A stretch of 64,000 bases of DNA from Streptomyces angustmyceticus (lineage in GTDB: Bacteria; Actinomycetota; Actinomycetes; Streptomycetales; Streptomycetaceae): assembly GCF_019933235.1 (NCBI RefSeq), contig NZ_CP082945.1, positions 3,162,001-3,226,000 of the forward strand, in the 5' to 3' direction. The stretch's first letter is position 1. The number at the start of each line of letters is the position of its first letter. Position numbers and translations under genes: made by a program. This document shows positions 26,010-35,906 of this stretch, piece after piece. The notes beneath the pieces were generated by a model, which was given only the letters and a program-made list of their open reading frames with translations, searched no databases and was not told where the DNA came from.

Positions 26010-26010
26010 G

Positions 26011-28008
26011 TCACGCTCCCTTCGTCGAGCCGGATTCGCGGCGGGCCGTGGGCTGCGTCACCCGGTCCAGCACCAGACCGAGGCAGACGATGGCGACGCC
26101 GCCCACCATGCCGGTCGCCAGGTCGCCCTGGGCGATGCCGAACACGACGTCGTAGCCGAGCGCGCCACCGCCGACCAGGGCGCCGATGACGACGACGGCC
26201 AGGACCAGGACGACCGCCTGGTTCAGGGCGAGCAGCAGCGCGGGGCGGGCCAGCGGGAGCTGGACCTGCCGCAGCTGCTGCCAGTTGGTGGCACCGAGCG
26301 ACTGCGCGGCCTCCATCGCACCCGCGTCGACCTGGCGCAGGCCCTGCGTGGTGATGCGGATGACGGCGGGCAGCGCGTAGACGACGGCCGCGGCGACCGC
26401 GGGGGCGCGGCCGATGCCGAAGAGGGCGACGACCGGGATCAGGTACACGAACTGCGGCATCGTCTGGAAGATGTCGAGCACGGGGCGCAGCAGCCGTTCG
26501 AGACGGGCGCTGCGGGCGGTCGCGATGCCGATCGCGAAGCCGAGGACGACGGTCACGGCGACGGCCGCGAGGACCTGCGCGAGGGTGTCGAGGGACTTGT
26601 CCCAGACGCCCAGGACGCCGATGCCGGCCATGGCGAGGACGGCGGTCAGCGCGGTCTGCCAGGTGCCGATCAGCCAGGCCAGGGCCGCGACCACGAGCAG
26701 CACCGACCACCAGGGCAGGCCCTGCAGTCCGTCGCGGACCGGGTTGAGGACCCAGGTGGTGAAGTGCGCGGCCCAGTCGGCGGTGCCGCCGACGACGGGC
26801 ACGCCGGTGTAGAGGTGGTCGACCATCCACTCCTTGGCGGTGTTGACCGGCTCGACGATGTCCACCGTCCAGCCCGTCGGCCAGTCCAGGAGCCCGGCGA
26901 ACCGCGCGGCGAGCGCCACGACGACGGTCGCCGCACCGGCCAGGGACCAGCCGCGCCAGCCGCGCAGCACCGAGGTGTCCTCGGCGTCGGCGCCCAGGCG
27001 CTCGCCCGCGGCACCCGTGACGCGGTCGAGGACCACGGCGAGGAGCACGATCGGGATGCCGGCCGCGAGGGCCGCGCCGACGTCCACGGAGCCGAGCGCC
27101 TGGTAGACGCGGTCACCGAGACCGGCGCCACCGATCATCGACGCGATGACGGCCATGGAAAGCGCCATCATGATCGTCTGGTTGAGGCCGAGCAGCAGCT
27201 CCTTGCGGGCCAGCGGGAGGCGGGCCGAGAACAGGCGCTGGCGGGCGGTGGTGCCCAGCGAGGTCACGGCCTCCATCACGCCGGCGTCGGCGCCGCGCAG
27301 GCCGAGCGCGGTGAGCCGGGCCATGGGCGGGGCGGCGTAGATGACGGTGGCGAAGACCGCCGCGGGGACGCCGACGCCGAAGATCAGGGCGACCGGCAGC
27401 AGGTACGAGAAGGCCGGCAGGACCTGCATAGTGTCGAGGACCGGCCGCAGGATGCGGAAGACCCGGTCGCTGAGACCGGCGGCGAGCCCCATGAGCATGC
27501 CGAGCACGACCGACGCGACGACGGCCACGACCATCAGGGCCAGCGTCTGCATCGTCGGCACCCACATGCCGAGCAGCCCGCACAGGCCGAACGAGGCCAC
27601 GGTCAGGACCGCGAGCCGCACGCCCGCGACCCGCCAGGCGATCAGCGCGGCGCCGGCCACGACACCGGCCCAGCCGAGCGCGAGCAGCAGCAGGTAGACG
27701 GCGCGGACGGAGATCACCACGGCGTTGCTGAGGTGACCCAGGAAGTAGAGGAACAGCCAGTGGCTGTCGCGGTTGTCGATGATCCAGTCGCTGGCCTTGC
27801 CCAGCGGGCCGGAGAGGTCGACTGTCAGGGCGTGCGGCCACAGGGTGCTGGGCCACTGCGCGTGGACCAGCGGGACCAGGACCGCCGCGATGACGGCGAG
27901 CAGCAGGAGCTTGGCGAGGCCGCGGCGGCGCAGCAGGGCCTGCACCGGTCCGGTCTTGGTGTCGGTGCCGAGCGGCCGGGGCGTGGTGGCGGGGGCGGTG
28001 GTGCTCAT
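26011..28008 (-). CDS. Glycine betaine ABC transporter permease, fused double-domain
   Basis: 665 residues made of two OpuAB/ProW-like permease domains in one chain. The first has LRPVLDTMQVLPAFSYLLPVALIFG and EAVTSLGTTARQRLFSARLPLARKELLLGLNQ; the second has LRPVLDIFQTMPQFVYLIPVVALFG and EAAQSLGATNWQQLRQVQLPLARPALLLALNQ. Each therefore has its own ATPase-coupling (EAA) loop. Most systems use a homodimer; here the dimer is covalently joined, with extra hydrophobic segments at the N-terminus and between the halves. The ATG at 28008 overlaps the stop of the 57-residue gene (ATGA). Confidence 0.92.
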   Translation of the reverse strand: MSTTAPATTPRPLGTDTKTGPVQALLRRRGLAKLLLLAVIAAVLVPLVHAQWPSTLWPHALTVDLSGPLGKASDWIIDNRDSHWLFLYFLGHLSNAVVISVRAVYLLLLALGWAGVVAGAALIAWRVAGVRLAVLTVASFGLCGLLGMWVPTMQTLALMVVAVVASVVLGMLMGLAAGLSDRVFRILRPVLDTMQVLPAFSYLLPVALIFGVGVPAAVFATVIYAAPPMARLTALGLRGADAGVMEAVTSLGTTARQRLFSARLPLARKELLLGLNQTIMMALSMAVIASMIGGAGLGDRVYQALGSVDVGAALAAGIPIVLLAVVLDRVTGAAGERLGADAEDTSVLRGWRGWSLAGAATVVVALAARFAGLLDWPTGWTVDIVEPVNTAKEWMVDHLYTGVPVVGGTADWAAHFTTWVLNPVRDGLQGLPWWSVLLVVAALAWLIGTWQTALTAVLAMAGIGVLGVWDKSLDTLAQVLAAVAVTVVLGFAIGIATARSARLERLLRPVLDIFQTMPQFVYLIPVVALFGIGRAPAVAAAVVYALPAVIRITTQGLRQVDAGAMEAAQSLGATNWQQLRQVQLPLARPALLLALNQAVVLVLAVVVIGALVGGGALGYDVVFGIAQGDLATGMVGGVAIVCLGLVLDRVTQPTARRESGSTKGA

Positions 28009-28174
28009 GCGCGCCCCCGCTTCACGGTGCCGGTGGGGATGTTCAGGGCGGCGCAGCGCTGGGCCTCGCGCCAGTGGCGCAGCAGGCCGGCGCGCAGCCG
28101 GGCCCGCGGGGTGGCCGCGGGAGCTCTGGAGCCGACGGCGCGCACGGCGCCGCGGTGGGTGGTGGCGGCGTACA

Positions 28175-28178
<4 letters not shown>
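28005..28178 (-). CDS. 57-residue small protein coupled on both sides in the betaine operon
   Basis: Reads [16 protein letters not shown]... and ends [12 protein letters not shown]; strongly basic (many Arg), one Cys, no membrane segment. Its ATG overlaps the TGA of the ATPase gene (ATGA at 28178-28175) and its TGA overlaps the ATG of the permease (28008-28005), so ribosomes can pass through without a gap. Third positions are mostly G/C. Without it the ATPase and permease genes would be 166 nt apart. Function is unknown; a coupling peptide or small transporter accessory are options. Confidence 0.6.
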
Positions 28179-29298
<1,120 letters not shown>

Positions 29299-29302
<4 letters not shown>

Positions 29303-30840
29303 GCATCACCTCCTTGGGTCGGAGCCTTCTGAAGCAGTTCGGCGCACTTCTCCCCGACCATGAGCACGCCCAGCATCGGGTTGACCGCGGGCATCGTCGG
29401 GAAGACGGAGGCGTCGGCGATGCGGATGCCGGACAGGCCGCGGATCTTCAGCTCGGGGTCGACGACGGCGAGCCGGTCGTCGGCGGCGCCCATCTTGCAG
29501 GTGCCGGCCGGGTGGTAGACGGTGTGGGCCGCCTTGCGGACCAGCTCGCTGATCTCCGCGTCGTCGGTGACCTCGGGGCCGGGGAAGACCTCGCGCTTGA
29601 GCCACTTCTTGAACGGCTCGGCCTGGGCGACCTTGCGGGCCAGCTTGATGCCGTCGACGAGGGTCTGTCCGTCGTAGTCGCCCTCGTCCTCGAAGTACTT
29701 GAAGTCGAGAGCGGGCTTGGCCTCCGGGTCGGCGGAGGTCAGGTAGAGCCGGCCGCGGGAGCGGGACTTGGGGATGTTCGGCGTCATCGACACCCCGTGC
29801 TCGGGGCGCTCGTAGCCCAGCCGCTCGGGGTTGTCGGTGAACGGGATCTGGTAGAAGTGGAACATCAGGTCGGGGCCCTTGTGCTCCGGGTCCCGCTTGA
29901 CGAAGAGGCCCGCGTCGGAGTCCATCGCGGAGTTGCCCGGGATCGGTCCCTTGGTCTCCCAGACGATGACCGACTCGGGGTGGTCGATGAGGTTCTCGCC
30001 GACGCCCGGCAGGTCGAGCACGCAGGGCAGGCCGAGGGCTTCCAGGTCCTTGCGCGGCCCGATGCCGGAGTGCATCAGCAGCCGCGGGGTGTCGACGGCG
30101 CCGGCGCAGACCAGCACCTCGCGGGCGGCCTCGACGTAGACCTCCTCGCCGTCCTTCGTGCGGACGTGGACGCCCTTGGCGGTGGTGCCGTCCAGCTCCA
30201 GCTTGTGCGCCCAGGTCTCCAGCATCAGCGTGAGGTTCGGGCGGTCGCCGGCCTCGATGTGCGGGTGGAGGTAGGCGACGGAGGCGGAGGAGCGCTTGTT
30301 GTTCTCCGGGTGGTAGGAGAGGTCGAAGAAGCCGACGCCCTCCTCGAAGGGCCGGTCGTTGAAGCCGACGACCTCGGGGACGCCGAGGGCCGTCTTGGTG
30401 GCCTCGATCCAGTCGCTGGCGATCTCGTTCTGGTCCTTCTTGGCGACCCGCACGATGTTGTTGCGCAGCTTGCCGAAGTAGGGGTCCATCTCGCGGGCGT
30501 TCCAGCCGGTGGCGCCCGCCTCCTCCCACTCGTCCCAGTCGGACGGCAGCGGCTTGAAGGAGATCAGCGTGTTGTGGGAGGAGCACCCGCCCAGGACCTT
30601 GGCGCGGCTGTGCAGGATGTGCGAGTTGCCGCGCGGCTGCTCGGTCGTCGTGTACTCGTAGTCGAGGTCCCCGCCGAGGAGGCCGAGCCACTTGCGCAGC
30701 GTCAGGACGTCCTCGCGGTCGATGTCGGTCGGGCCGCCCTCGATGACGGCGACCGTGACGTCCGGGTCCTCGGTGAGGCGGGAGGCGATGACGGAACCGG
30801 CGGTGCCGCCGCCGACAACGACATAGTCATACACAGGCAT
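29299..30840 (-). CDS. betA: Choline dehydrogenase (GMC oxidoreductase)
   Basis: 513 residues. The FAD-binding [17 protein letters not shown] at the N-terminus, the GMC signatures around [13 protein letters not shown] and [16 protein letters not shown], and the C-terminal [10 protein letters not shown]...[18 protein letters not shown] fit choline dehydrogenases and related alcohol oxidases. It oxidises choline to betaine aldehyde, which betB then takes to glycine betaine. It lies between betB (59 nt upstream) and the transporter ATPase (4-nt overlap); the GGAG site before the ATG is good. Confidence 0.92.
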
Positions 30841-30899
30841 TGGGGGTGCTCCTTCTTACAACGTGCGTGGTGCGGGTGGTGCTGTGACGGGGGCGGGTG

Positions 30900-32408
30900 T
30901 CAGCCCGCGAACCAGCGCACCGGCTCCGGCCGGAGGTTTTCGTAAATGTGCTTGCTCTCGCGGTACTCGTCCAGACCTGCGGGGCCCAATTCCCTGCCTA
31001 TGCCGGACTTGCCGAAGCCGCCCCACTCCGCCTGCGGGAGGTAGGGGTGGTAGTCGTTGATCCAGATCGTGCCGTGCCGCAGCCTCGCTGCGACCCGGCG
31101 GGCGCGCGCGGTGTCGCCGGAGAAGACCGCGCCGGCCAGGCCGTACTCGGTGTCGTTGGCGAGCGCCACGGCCTCGTCCTCGGTGGTGAAGGTCTCGACC
31201 GTCAGGATCGGCCCGAAGGTCTCCTCGCGGATCACCTTCATCTCACGGTGGCAGCCGTCGAGCACGGTCGGCGCGTAGAAGTAGCCGGTGGCCGGGCGGA
31301 CGTCGGACGGCTCGGGGCGGGCGCCGCCGCAGCGCAGCTGGGCACCCTCGGCGAGCGCGGAGGCGACGTACGCCTCGACCTTGTCGAGCTGCTGCTGGGA
31401 GACGACCGGGCCGCACTCGACGCCGTCCTCGGTGCCGCGGCCGAGCTTGATCTTCTCGGCGCGGCGGGCGAGTTCGGCGACGAAGCGGTCGCGCACCGAC
31501 TCCTCGATGATCAGCCGGGCGCCGGCCGAGCAGACCTGGCCGCTGTGGATGAAGGCCGCGTTCAGCGCCTGGTCGACGGCGGTGTCGAAGCCCTCGTCGG
31601 TGGCGCAGGCGTCGGCGAACACCACGTTGGGGTTCTTGCCGCCCAGCTCCAGCGCGATCTTCTTGGCGCCGGCCACCGCGGCGGAGCCCGCCTTGGTCCC
31701 GCTGACCAGGCCGCCGGTGAAGGAGAACAGGTCGACGTCCGGGTGCTCGGCCAGCCGCTGGCCGACCGGCAGGCCCGCGCCGGTGACGAGGTTGGCGACA
31801 CCGGCCGGCAGTCCGGCCTCGACCAGCAGCTTGATCAGGTGCACGGTCGACAGCGGGGTGACCTCGCTGGGCTTGATCACAAAAGTGTTGCCGGCCACGA
31901 GGGCCGGCGCGATCTTCCAGCTTGCCTGCAGCAGCGGGTAGTTCCAGGGCGTGATGAGCGCACAGACACCGACCGGCTCGTGCACGACGACGCTGTGCAC
32001 ATCGGGCGATCCGGCGTCCACGACCCGGCCGCCGCTCTCGTTCATCGCCAGGTCGGCGAAGTAGCGGAAGGCGTTGGTGACGTCGTCGACGTCGACCCGG
32101 CCCTCCTCCAGCGTCTTGCCGGTGTCCCGGCTCTCGATGAGGGCGATCTCCTCACGGTCGCGCTGGAGCAGGTCGGCGACCCGGCGCAGCAGCGCGGAGC
32201 GTTCGGCGACGGCCGTGCGGGGCCAGGCGCCCGCGCCGTTGTCGAAGGCGCGGCGGGCGGCCTCGACCGCGGCGTCGGCGTCCTTCGCACCGCCCTCGGA
32301 GACCAGCTGGAGCGTCGTCGCGTCGGCGGGGTCGAGGACCTCCCGCGTTTCGCCGGATGCGGCCGGGAGCCACACCCCGTCTACGTGAATGGTCTCGATT
32401 GACGACAC
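30900..32408 (-). CDS. betB: Betaine aldehyde dehydrogenase
   Basis: 502 residues of the NAD(P)-dependent aldehyde dehydrogenase superfamily. TPWNYPLLQASWKIAPAL (cofactor and substrate channel), FTGGLVSG (dinucleotide loop), the general base Glu in LELGGKNP and the catalytic Cys in HSGQVCSAG are present. It makes glycine betaine from betaine aldehyde. The GTG at 32408 follows GGAAGG by 9 nt. It is the first gene of the betB-betA-transporter operon, with a palindromic element about 40 nt upstream. Confidence 0.93.
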   Translation of the reverse strand: MSSIETIHVDGVWLPAASGETREVLDPADATTLQLVSEGGAKDADAAVEAARRAFDNGAGAWPRTAVAERSALLRRVADLLQRDREEIALIESRDTGKTLEEGRVDVDDVTNAFRYFADLAMNESGGRVVDAGSPDVHSVVVHEPVGVCALITPWNYPLLQASWKIAPALVAGNTFVIKPSEVTPLSTVHLIKLLVEAGLPAGVANLVTGAGLPVGQRLAEHPDVDLFSFTGGLVSGTKAGSAAVAGAKKIALELGGKNPNVVFADACATDEGFDTAVDQALNAAFIHSGQVCSAGARLIIEESVRDRFVAELARRAEKIKLGRGTEDGVECGPVVSQQQLDKVEAYVASALAEGAQLRCGGARPEPSDVRPATGYFYAPTVLDGCHREMKVIREETFGPILTVETFTTEDEAVALANDTEYGLAGAVFSGDTARARRVAARLRHGTIWINDYHPYLPQAEWGGFGKSGIGRELGPAGLDEYRESKHIYENLRPEPVRWFAG

Positions 32409-32439
32409 GTCGTTCTGCCTTCCGGTTACCGATCTGTTC

Positions 32440-32467
32440 CCACTGGTGCAACCACTGGTGTCACCAG
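32440..32467. promoter_or_regulatory. Candidate operator upstream of the betaine operon
   Basis: CCACTGGTG occurs twice (32440-32448 and 32452-32460, 12-nt period), and the second copy is part of a perfect palindrome CTGGTG-T-CACCAG (32455-32467). It lies in the 213-nt gap between betB and a divergent secreted-protein gene, so it could control either or both. Confidence 0.5.
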
Positions 32468-32621
32468 CAACGGGGACCCCTCCCCTGAAGCCGCGTATCT
32501 ATGCCCACAGCTTCATGGAAAGTGACTCGACTCACTGAATGTGCGGCGGAATGTCCCGGAACGTACCCTGAATAGCCGTATGTACTTGCCGGACTGTCCC
32601 CTCGGGACCGGAGGTACCGAG

Positions 32622-33428
32622 ATGACCAGCAGACGGCGTGCCGCCGGCATCACGGCGGCACTGACCTGCGGCGTTGCCGTCATCGCCGGATTCGCGGGAC
32701 CGGCCGCCGCGGCGGCCCCGGCCTCCGACGGCGGCGAAGGCGACCTCGCGGACAAATCCGCCCAGCAGATCTCCGACGAGTCCCTCCGGCAACTGCTCAC
32801 CGCGCAGTCCCTGCGGTTGCGCACCGAGACCAGTGCCGATCCCACCAAGCTCGACCTCACCCTCGACCGCGCCGGCAACTGCACCGGCTCCGTCAGCAAG
32901 GGCGAGTTCGGCCGCGTCGACCTCGTCAAGCGCGGCGAGCAGGTCTGGATGAAACCGGACGCGGCCTTCTGGAAGACCCAGTTCCCCGGCAGGAAGGGCG
33001 ACGACGCCGCACAGCGGTACAAGGACACCTATCTGCACGGCACCACCAAGAACGCGTTCCTGCGGGGCGTGACCGCCGCCTGCGACCTCAAGGCGTTCCA
33101 GAAGTCGGCCACGGGCTCCGGGAAGCCCTCGTCCGGCACCCCCTCCCCCTCGCGCTCCGCCCCCCTCACCAAGGGCCGCCCGACCACCGAGGACGGCGCC
33201 CGCGTCCTCCCGGTCGTCAAGAAGGCCCACGGCGCCGTCCAGACCCTCTACGTGGCCATCGACGGCAAGCACTACCCCCGCAAACTCACCGCCGAGGTCG
33301 ACCACGAGACCGGCACCATCCTCCTGAGCGACTACGACACCCCCGTCTCCACCAAGACCCCCGCCCCCGGCGAGACCGCCGACATCTCGGCCCTGGAGGA
33401 CCTGATGAAGGGCTCGCAGGGCGCGTGA
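32622..33428 (+). CDS. Secreted protein of unknown function
   Basis: 268 residues with a signal peptide (MTSRRRAAGITAALTCGVAVIAGFAGPAAA). The mature chain has LTLDRAGNCTGSV, VDLVKRGEQVWMKPDAAFWK, a Ser/Pro/Thr linker and a C-terminal domain KAHGAVQTLYVAIDGKHYPRKLTAEV...LLSDYDTPV. The pattern resembles small LppX-like cell-envelope proteins, but no motif proves it. The ATG at 32622 follows GGAGG at good distance; the longer upstream frame lacks signal features. It is divergent from the betaine operon. Confidence 0.75.
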   Translation: MTSRRRAAGITAALTCGVAVIAGFAGPAAAAAPASDGGEGDLADKSAQQISDESLRQLLTAQSLRLRTETSADPTKLDLTLDRAGNCTGSVSKGEFGRVDLVKRGEQVWMKPDAAFWKTQFPGRKGDDAAQRYKDTYLHGTTKNAFLRGVTAACDLKAFQKSATGSGKPSSGTPSPSRSAPLTKGRPTTEDGARVLPVVKKAHGAVQTLYVAIDGKHYPRKLTAEVDHETGTILLSDYDTPVSTKTPAPGETADISALEDLMKGSQGA

Positions 33429-33519
33429 CCGGCGCGCACGGTACGTAACCGTTCGTACATACGTATCGTTGAACCGTGCGGCTTCCCGCGCCCGCGCGGC
33501 AGCGGGGAGGAGCGGCACG

Positions 33520-34110
33520 GTGACCATCGCACTGACCGACAGGACCGAGATGGCCGAGAGCGGCGAGAACGGCGAGCTGGACGACCTGTTCGAGCGCCTG
33601 GAGCAGATGCACATCCCCGAGGGCTACAAGGTCGAGATCGTCGAGGGGACCATCTACATGGCGCCGCAGCGGGGCACGCACTGGGAGACCATCGCTGACA
33701 TCTACGAACAGCTCCGCGCGCGGTATCCAAGGAAGCGCGTGCTGTCCGACGTGCGCATCGACTTTCCCGGCCATCTGAACGGGTTCGCCTCCGACCTGGT
33801 GGCGCTGGCCGAAGAGGCCACCAAGAACGACAAGAACCAACCGCGTTACCAGGACATCGAATTCGTCGCCGAGGTCATCTCCCAGAGCACCGGCAAGAAC
33901 GACTACGGCCCGAAGAAAACCGCTTATGCGCTCGCCGAGGTACCGGTCTACCTGATCGCCGACCCCTACCTCGGCCGGTGCCGCGTGTTCACCGACCCGC
34001 AGGACGGCGACTACAAGATCGACCTCACCGTCACTTACGGCATGCCCATCGACCTCACCCACACGGTCGTCGGCCTCACCCTCTCCACCGAGGAATTCCC
34101 CCGCGACTGA
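33520..34110 (+). CDS. Uma2-family (DUF820) restriction-endonuclease-fold protein
   Basis: 196 residues. PEGYKVEIVEGTIYMAP, LSDVRIDFPGH, ASDLVALAEEATKN, DIEFVAEVISQSTGKND and ALAEVPVYLIADP match Uma2 proteins of the PD-(D/E)xK nuclease fold; the D...E-V pair lies in the middle strands. The GTG at 33520 follows GGGGAGGAG; an ATG at 33550 is an alternative. These proteins occur in many copies in streptomycetes and their role is not established. An AT-richer stretch with ATACGTAT precedes it. Confidence 0.85.
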   Translation: MTIALTDRTEMAESGENGELDDLFERLEQMHIPEGYKVEIVEGTIYMAPQRGTHWETIADIYEQLRARYPRKRVLSDVRIDFPGHLNGFASDLVALAEEATKNDKNQPRYQDIEFVAEVISQSTGKNDYGPKKTAYALAEVPVYLIADPYLGRCRVFTDPQDGDYKIDLTVTYGMPIDLTHTVVGLTLSTEEFPRD

Positions 34111-34190
34111 CGCCGGCGGCCGCCCGGTGGCGTCACCCGCGCTGCCGAACCGGAGGGGACGGGGGCGGTGGGGCGGATGAGAATGCAGGC

Positions 34191-34400
34191 ATGGGTGACA
34201 CAGCGGTGAAAGCGGTGCTCGAAGGCGGTCCCGAGGAGCTTCCCGAGCGGATCGTGCCGGTCGATCCGCCCGGGGGCGAGCTCAAGATCCCGTTCCGGAA
34301 CGGCTACGAGCACTTCCGGGCCACCACCCGGCAGCAGCACACCGCCGAGGGGCCCCTGCCCGTCTACGAGTGGTGGGAGCGCACGGAGCTGCCCGGATAG
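34191..34400 (+). CDS. Small DUF5988-like protein
   Basis: 69 residues: KAVLEGGPEELPERIVPV, GELKIPFRNGYEHFRATTR and a C-terminal VYEWWERTELPG. I recall this pattern from the Streptomyces family DUF5988; function is unknown. The ATG at 34191 is used; no clear ribosome site lies closer than a GGAGGGG about 30 nt away, so the start is less certain. It ends convergent to the next operon. Confidence 0.65.
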   Translation: MGDTAVKAVLEGGPEELPERIVPVDPPGGELKIPFRNGYEHFRATTRQQHTAEGPLPVYEWWERTELPG

Positions 34401-34463
34401 GGACACCGACCCCGCCCCCGATCCCGCCCCCGTGGGCCCGGCCCGGCCGGGCAACGCGCGCGC

Positions 34464-35516
34464 TCAGTTGCCGGGAACGAAGCTCCGCAGCATGTTCTGC
34501 TGGGTCCATTCCTGGTCCGGCCAGTCGGCCTCGGGGCCCAGGACGAGGAGGGCGAACTGGCGGCCGTCGCCGACGGTGAAGGCGCAGTCGACGACCTTGA
34601 CGCGCTCGTCGAGGCGCTCGCTGTCATAGGCGTAGACCAGTTGGGTGGCGTCGGTGCCCGGCCCGGGGAAGCCCAGCGGCCCGAGGCTTATTTCCTTGTA
34701 TCCGGGGTTGCCCGCCAGCCCCCGCGACGCCGTCTCCAGCGCCTCGTACGGGGTGGTGTCCGGTTCGCTGATCTCGAAGATCTGCACCAGCTTGCGGTCG
34801 TCCGGCGACGTGTAGAAGACCCCGGTCTTGCGCTCGCTGCGCTTCCAGGTGCGGGGCACCACGAGCGTGAAGCCCTTGGTGTCGTGGACGAGGCGGTAGC
34901 CGCTGGGGATTTCGGTGGAGAGAGGGCCGGGGGACGTGGTGCTGGCCGTGGCGCCGGTGGGTGCGGCGGTGGTCGGGTGCTGCGCGGCGGAGGTCTTGGT
35001 GCGGGCCGCGGGGCGGGCGGCGGCCGGGTCGTCGCCGGAGTGCCCCCACAGCAGATAGCCCCCGCCCACGGCCGCCGCGATCACGGCCACCGCCGCACCG
35101 GCGACCAGCCCCGTACCGCGGCGCCGGTAACCCGGCATGGGCACGGGATCGGCGTACGCCCCGGGGTCGTACGTCCCGGGGTCGTGGAACCAGTCGGCGG
35201 GAGGCTCGGGGAGCGCTGAGTGCGGGTCGGCGCCGCGGGCCGGGCCGAAGTGCGGGTCAGGGGAAGGCGGCGGGTCGGAGGAAGGAGGCGGGTCGGTGGC
35301 GGGAGGGGAGGCGGAGGACGGTGAGGCGGAGGACGGTGAGGCGGAGGACGGGGGCTCGGTGGCGGGCCGGGGGACGGCGCCGCTCGGCGTACCGCCCGCC
35401 GACGGCGTGAAGTTCGGCCGGGGCGGCGTCGGGCCCGTGTAGGGCGCGGGCGGCGGGCTGCCGTCCTCCCAGCTCTGGGTCTCGTCGTTCCAGCGGGCCT
35501 GGCCGCCACGCGTCAT
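34464..35516 (-). CDS. Single-pass membrane protein with Pro/Ser-rich cytoplasmic region
   Basis: 350 residues. The N-terminus GGQARWNDETQSWED resembles short WW-like DUF2510 starts, then about 100 residues of Pro/Ser/Ala repeats (SSASP), one TM helix at about 128-150 (GLVAGAAVAVIAAAVGGGYLLW) and an outer domain GYRLVHDTKGFTLVVPRTWKRSERKTGVFYTSPDDRKLVQIFEI. Type II topology is likely. Its ATG is 2 nt beyond the stop of the upstream gene (35519), so the three genes 37721 to 34464 form one operon. Confidence 0.8.
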   Translation of the reverse strand: MTRGGQARWNDETQSWEDGSPPPAPYTGPTPPRPNFTPSAGGTPSGAVPRPATEPPSSASPSSASPSSASPPATDPPPSSDPPPSPDPHFGPARGADPHSALPEPPADWFHDPGTYDPGAYADPVPMPGYRRRGTGLVAGAAVAVIAAAVGGGYLLWGHSGDDPAAARPAARTKTSAAQHPTTAAPTGATASTTSPGPLSTEIPSGYRLVHDTKGFTLVVPRTWKRSERKTGVFYTSPDDRKLVQIFEISEPDTTPYEALETASRGLAGNPGYKEISLGPLGFPGPGTDATQLVYAYDSERLDERVKVVDCAFTVGDGRQFALLVLGPEADWPDQEWTQQNMLRSFVPGN

Positions 35517-35518
35517 GG

Positions 35519-35890
35519 TCAGCCTCCCGCAAGGGCCGCGACCGCCTGGCTCACCGCGGCACCGGAGGCCAGCAGGCCCACTACGGCACCGGCGTCGGCC
35601 AGCGCCGTACGGAGCCGCGCCAGCCGGCCGGGACCCGCCGCGCCGCGGTCCGCGATCTCCGTCTCGGTCTCGGCGAGTTCCCCGCTCAGGGCCGTGATCT
35701 GCGGGCTCTCCACCGCCCGGGACAGATCGTCGCGCAGCGCCCGGACGGCGCGCAGCAGCTCTTCCTGCACCGGGTCCGCGGGGGCGGACCCGCCCTCGTA
35801 ATGAGTCACGGTGTTGTGGTCGCCGATGGCGAAGGCACCCCGGACGCTGCCGATGTGGATGCCGTTGCCGCGCTCGTCAGCCGTTGCCAC
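35519..35890 (-). CDS. Small protein with GDHNTVTH module and hydrophobic C-terminus
   Basis: 123 residues. It starts VATADERGNGIHIGSVRGAFAIGDHNTVTHYEGG, then an amphipathic, probably coiled-coil region (EELLRAVRALRDDLSRAVESPQITALSGELAETETEI) and an Ala/Gly-rich hydrophobic end (GAVVGLLASGAAVSQAVAALAGG). The GTG at 35890 has GAAGGGAAG upstream; the longer upstream frame overlaps the previous gene and is low-complexity. The GDHNTVTH module is shared with the C-terminus of the upstream 604-residue protein. Function is unknown. Confidence 0.7.
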   Translation of the reverse strand: MATADERGNGIHIGSVRGAFAIGDHNTVTHYEGGSAPADPVQEELLRAVRALRDDLSRAVESPQITALSGELAETETEIADRGAAGPGRLARLRTALADAGAVVGLLASGAAVSQAVAALAGG

Positions 35891-35906
35891 GCTGGGTACT
35901 TCCCTT

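Noticed and set aside
34436..34452. GCCCGGCC-type hairpin between 34400 and 34464
   Set aside because: Stem of about 6 bp with a short loop in G/C-rich DNA; too weak to call a terminator.
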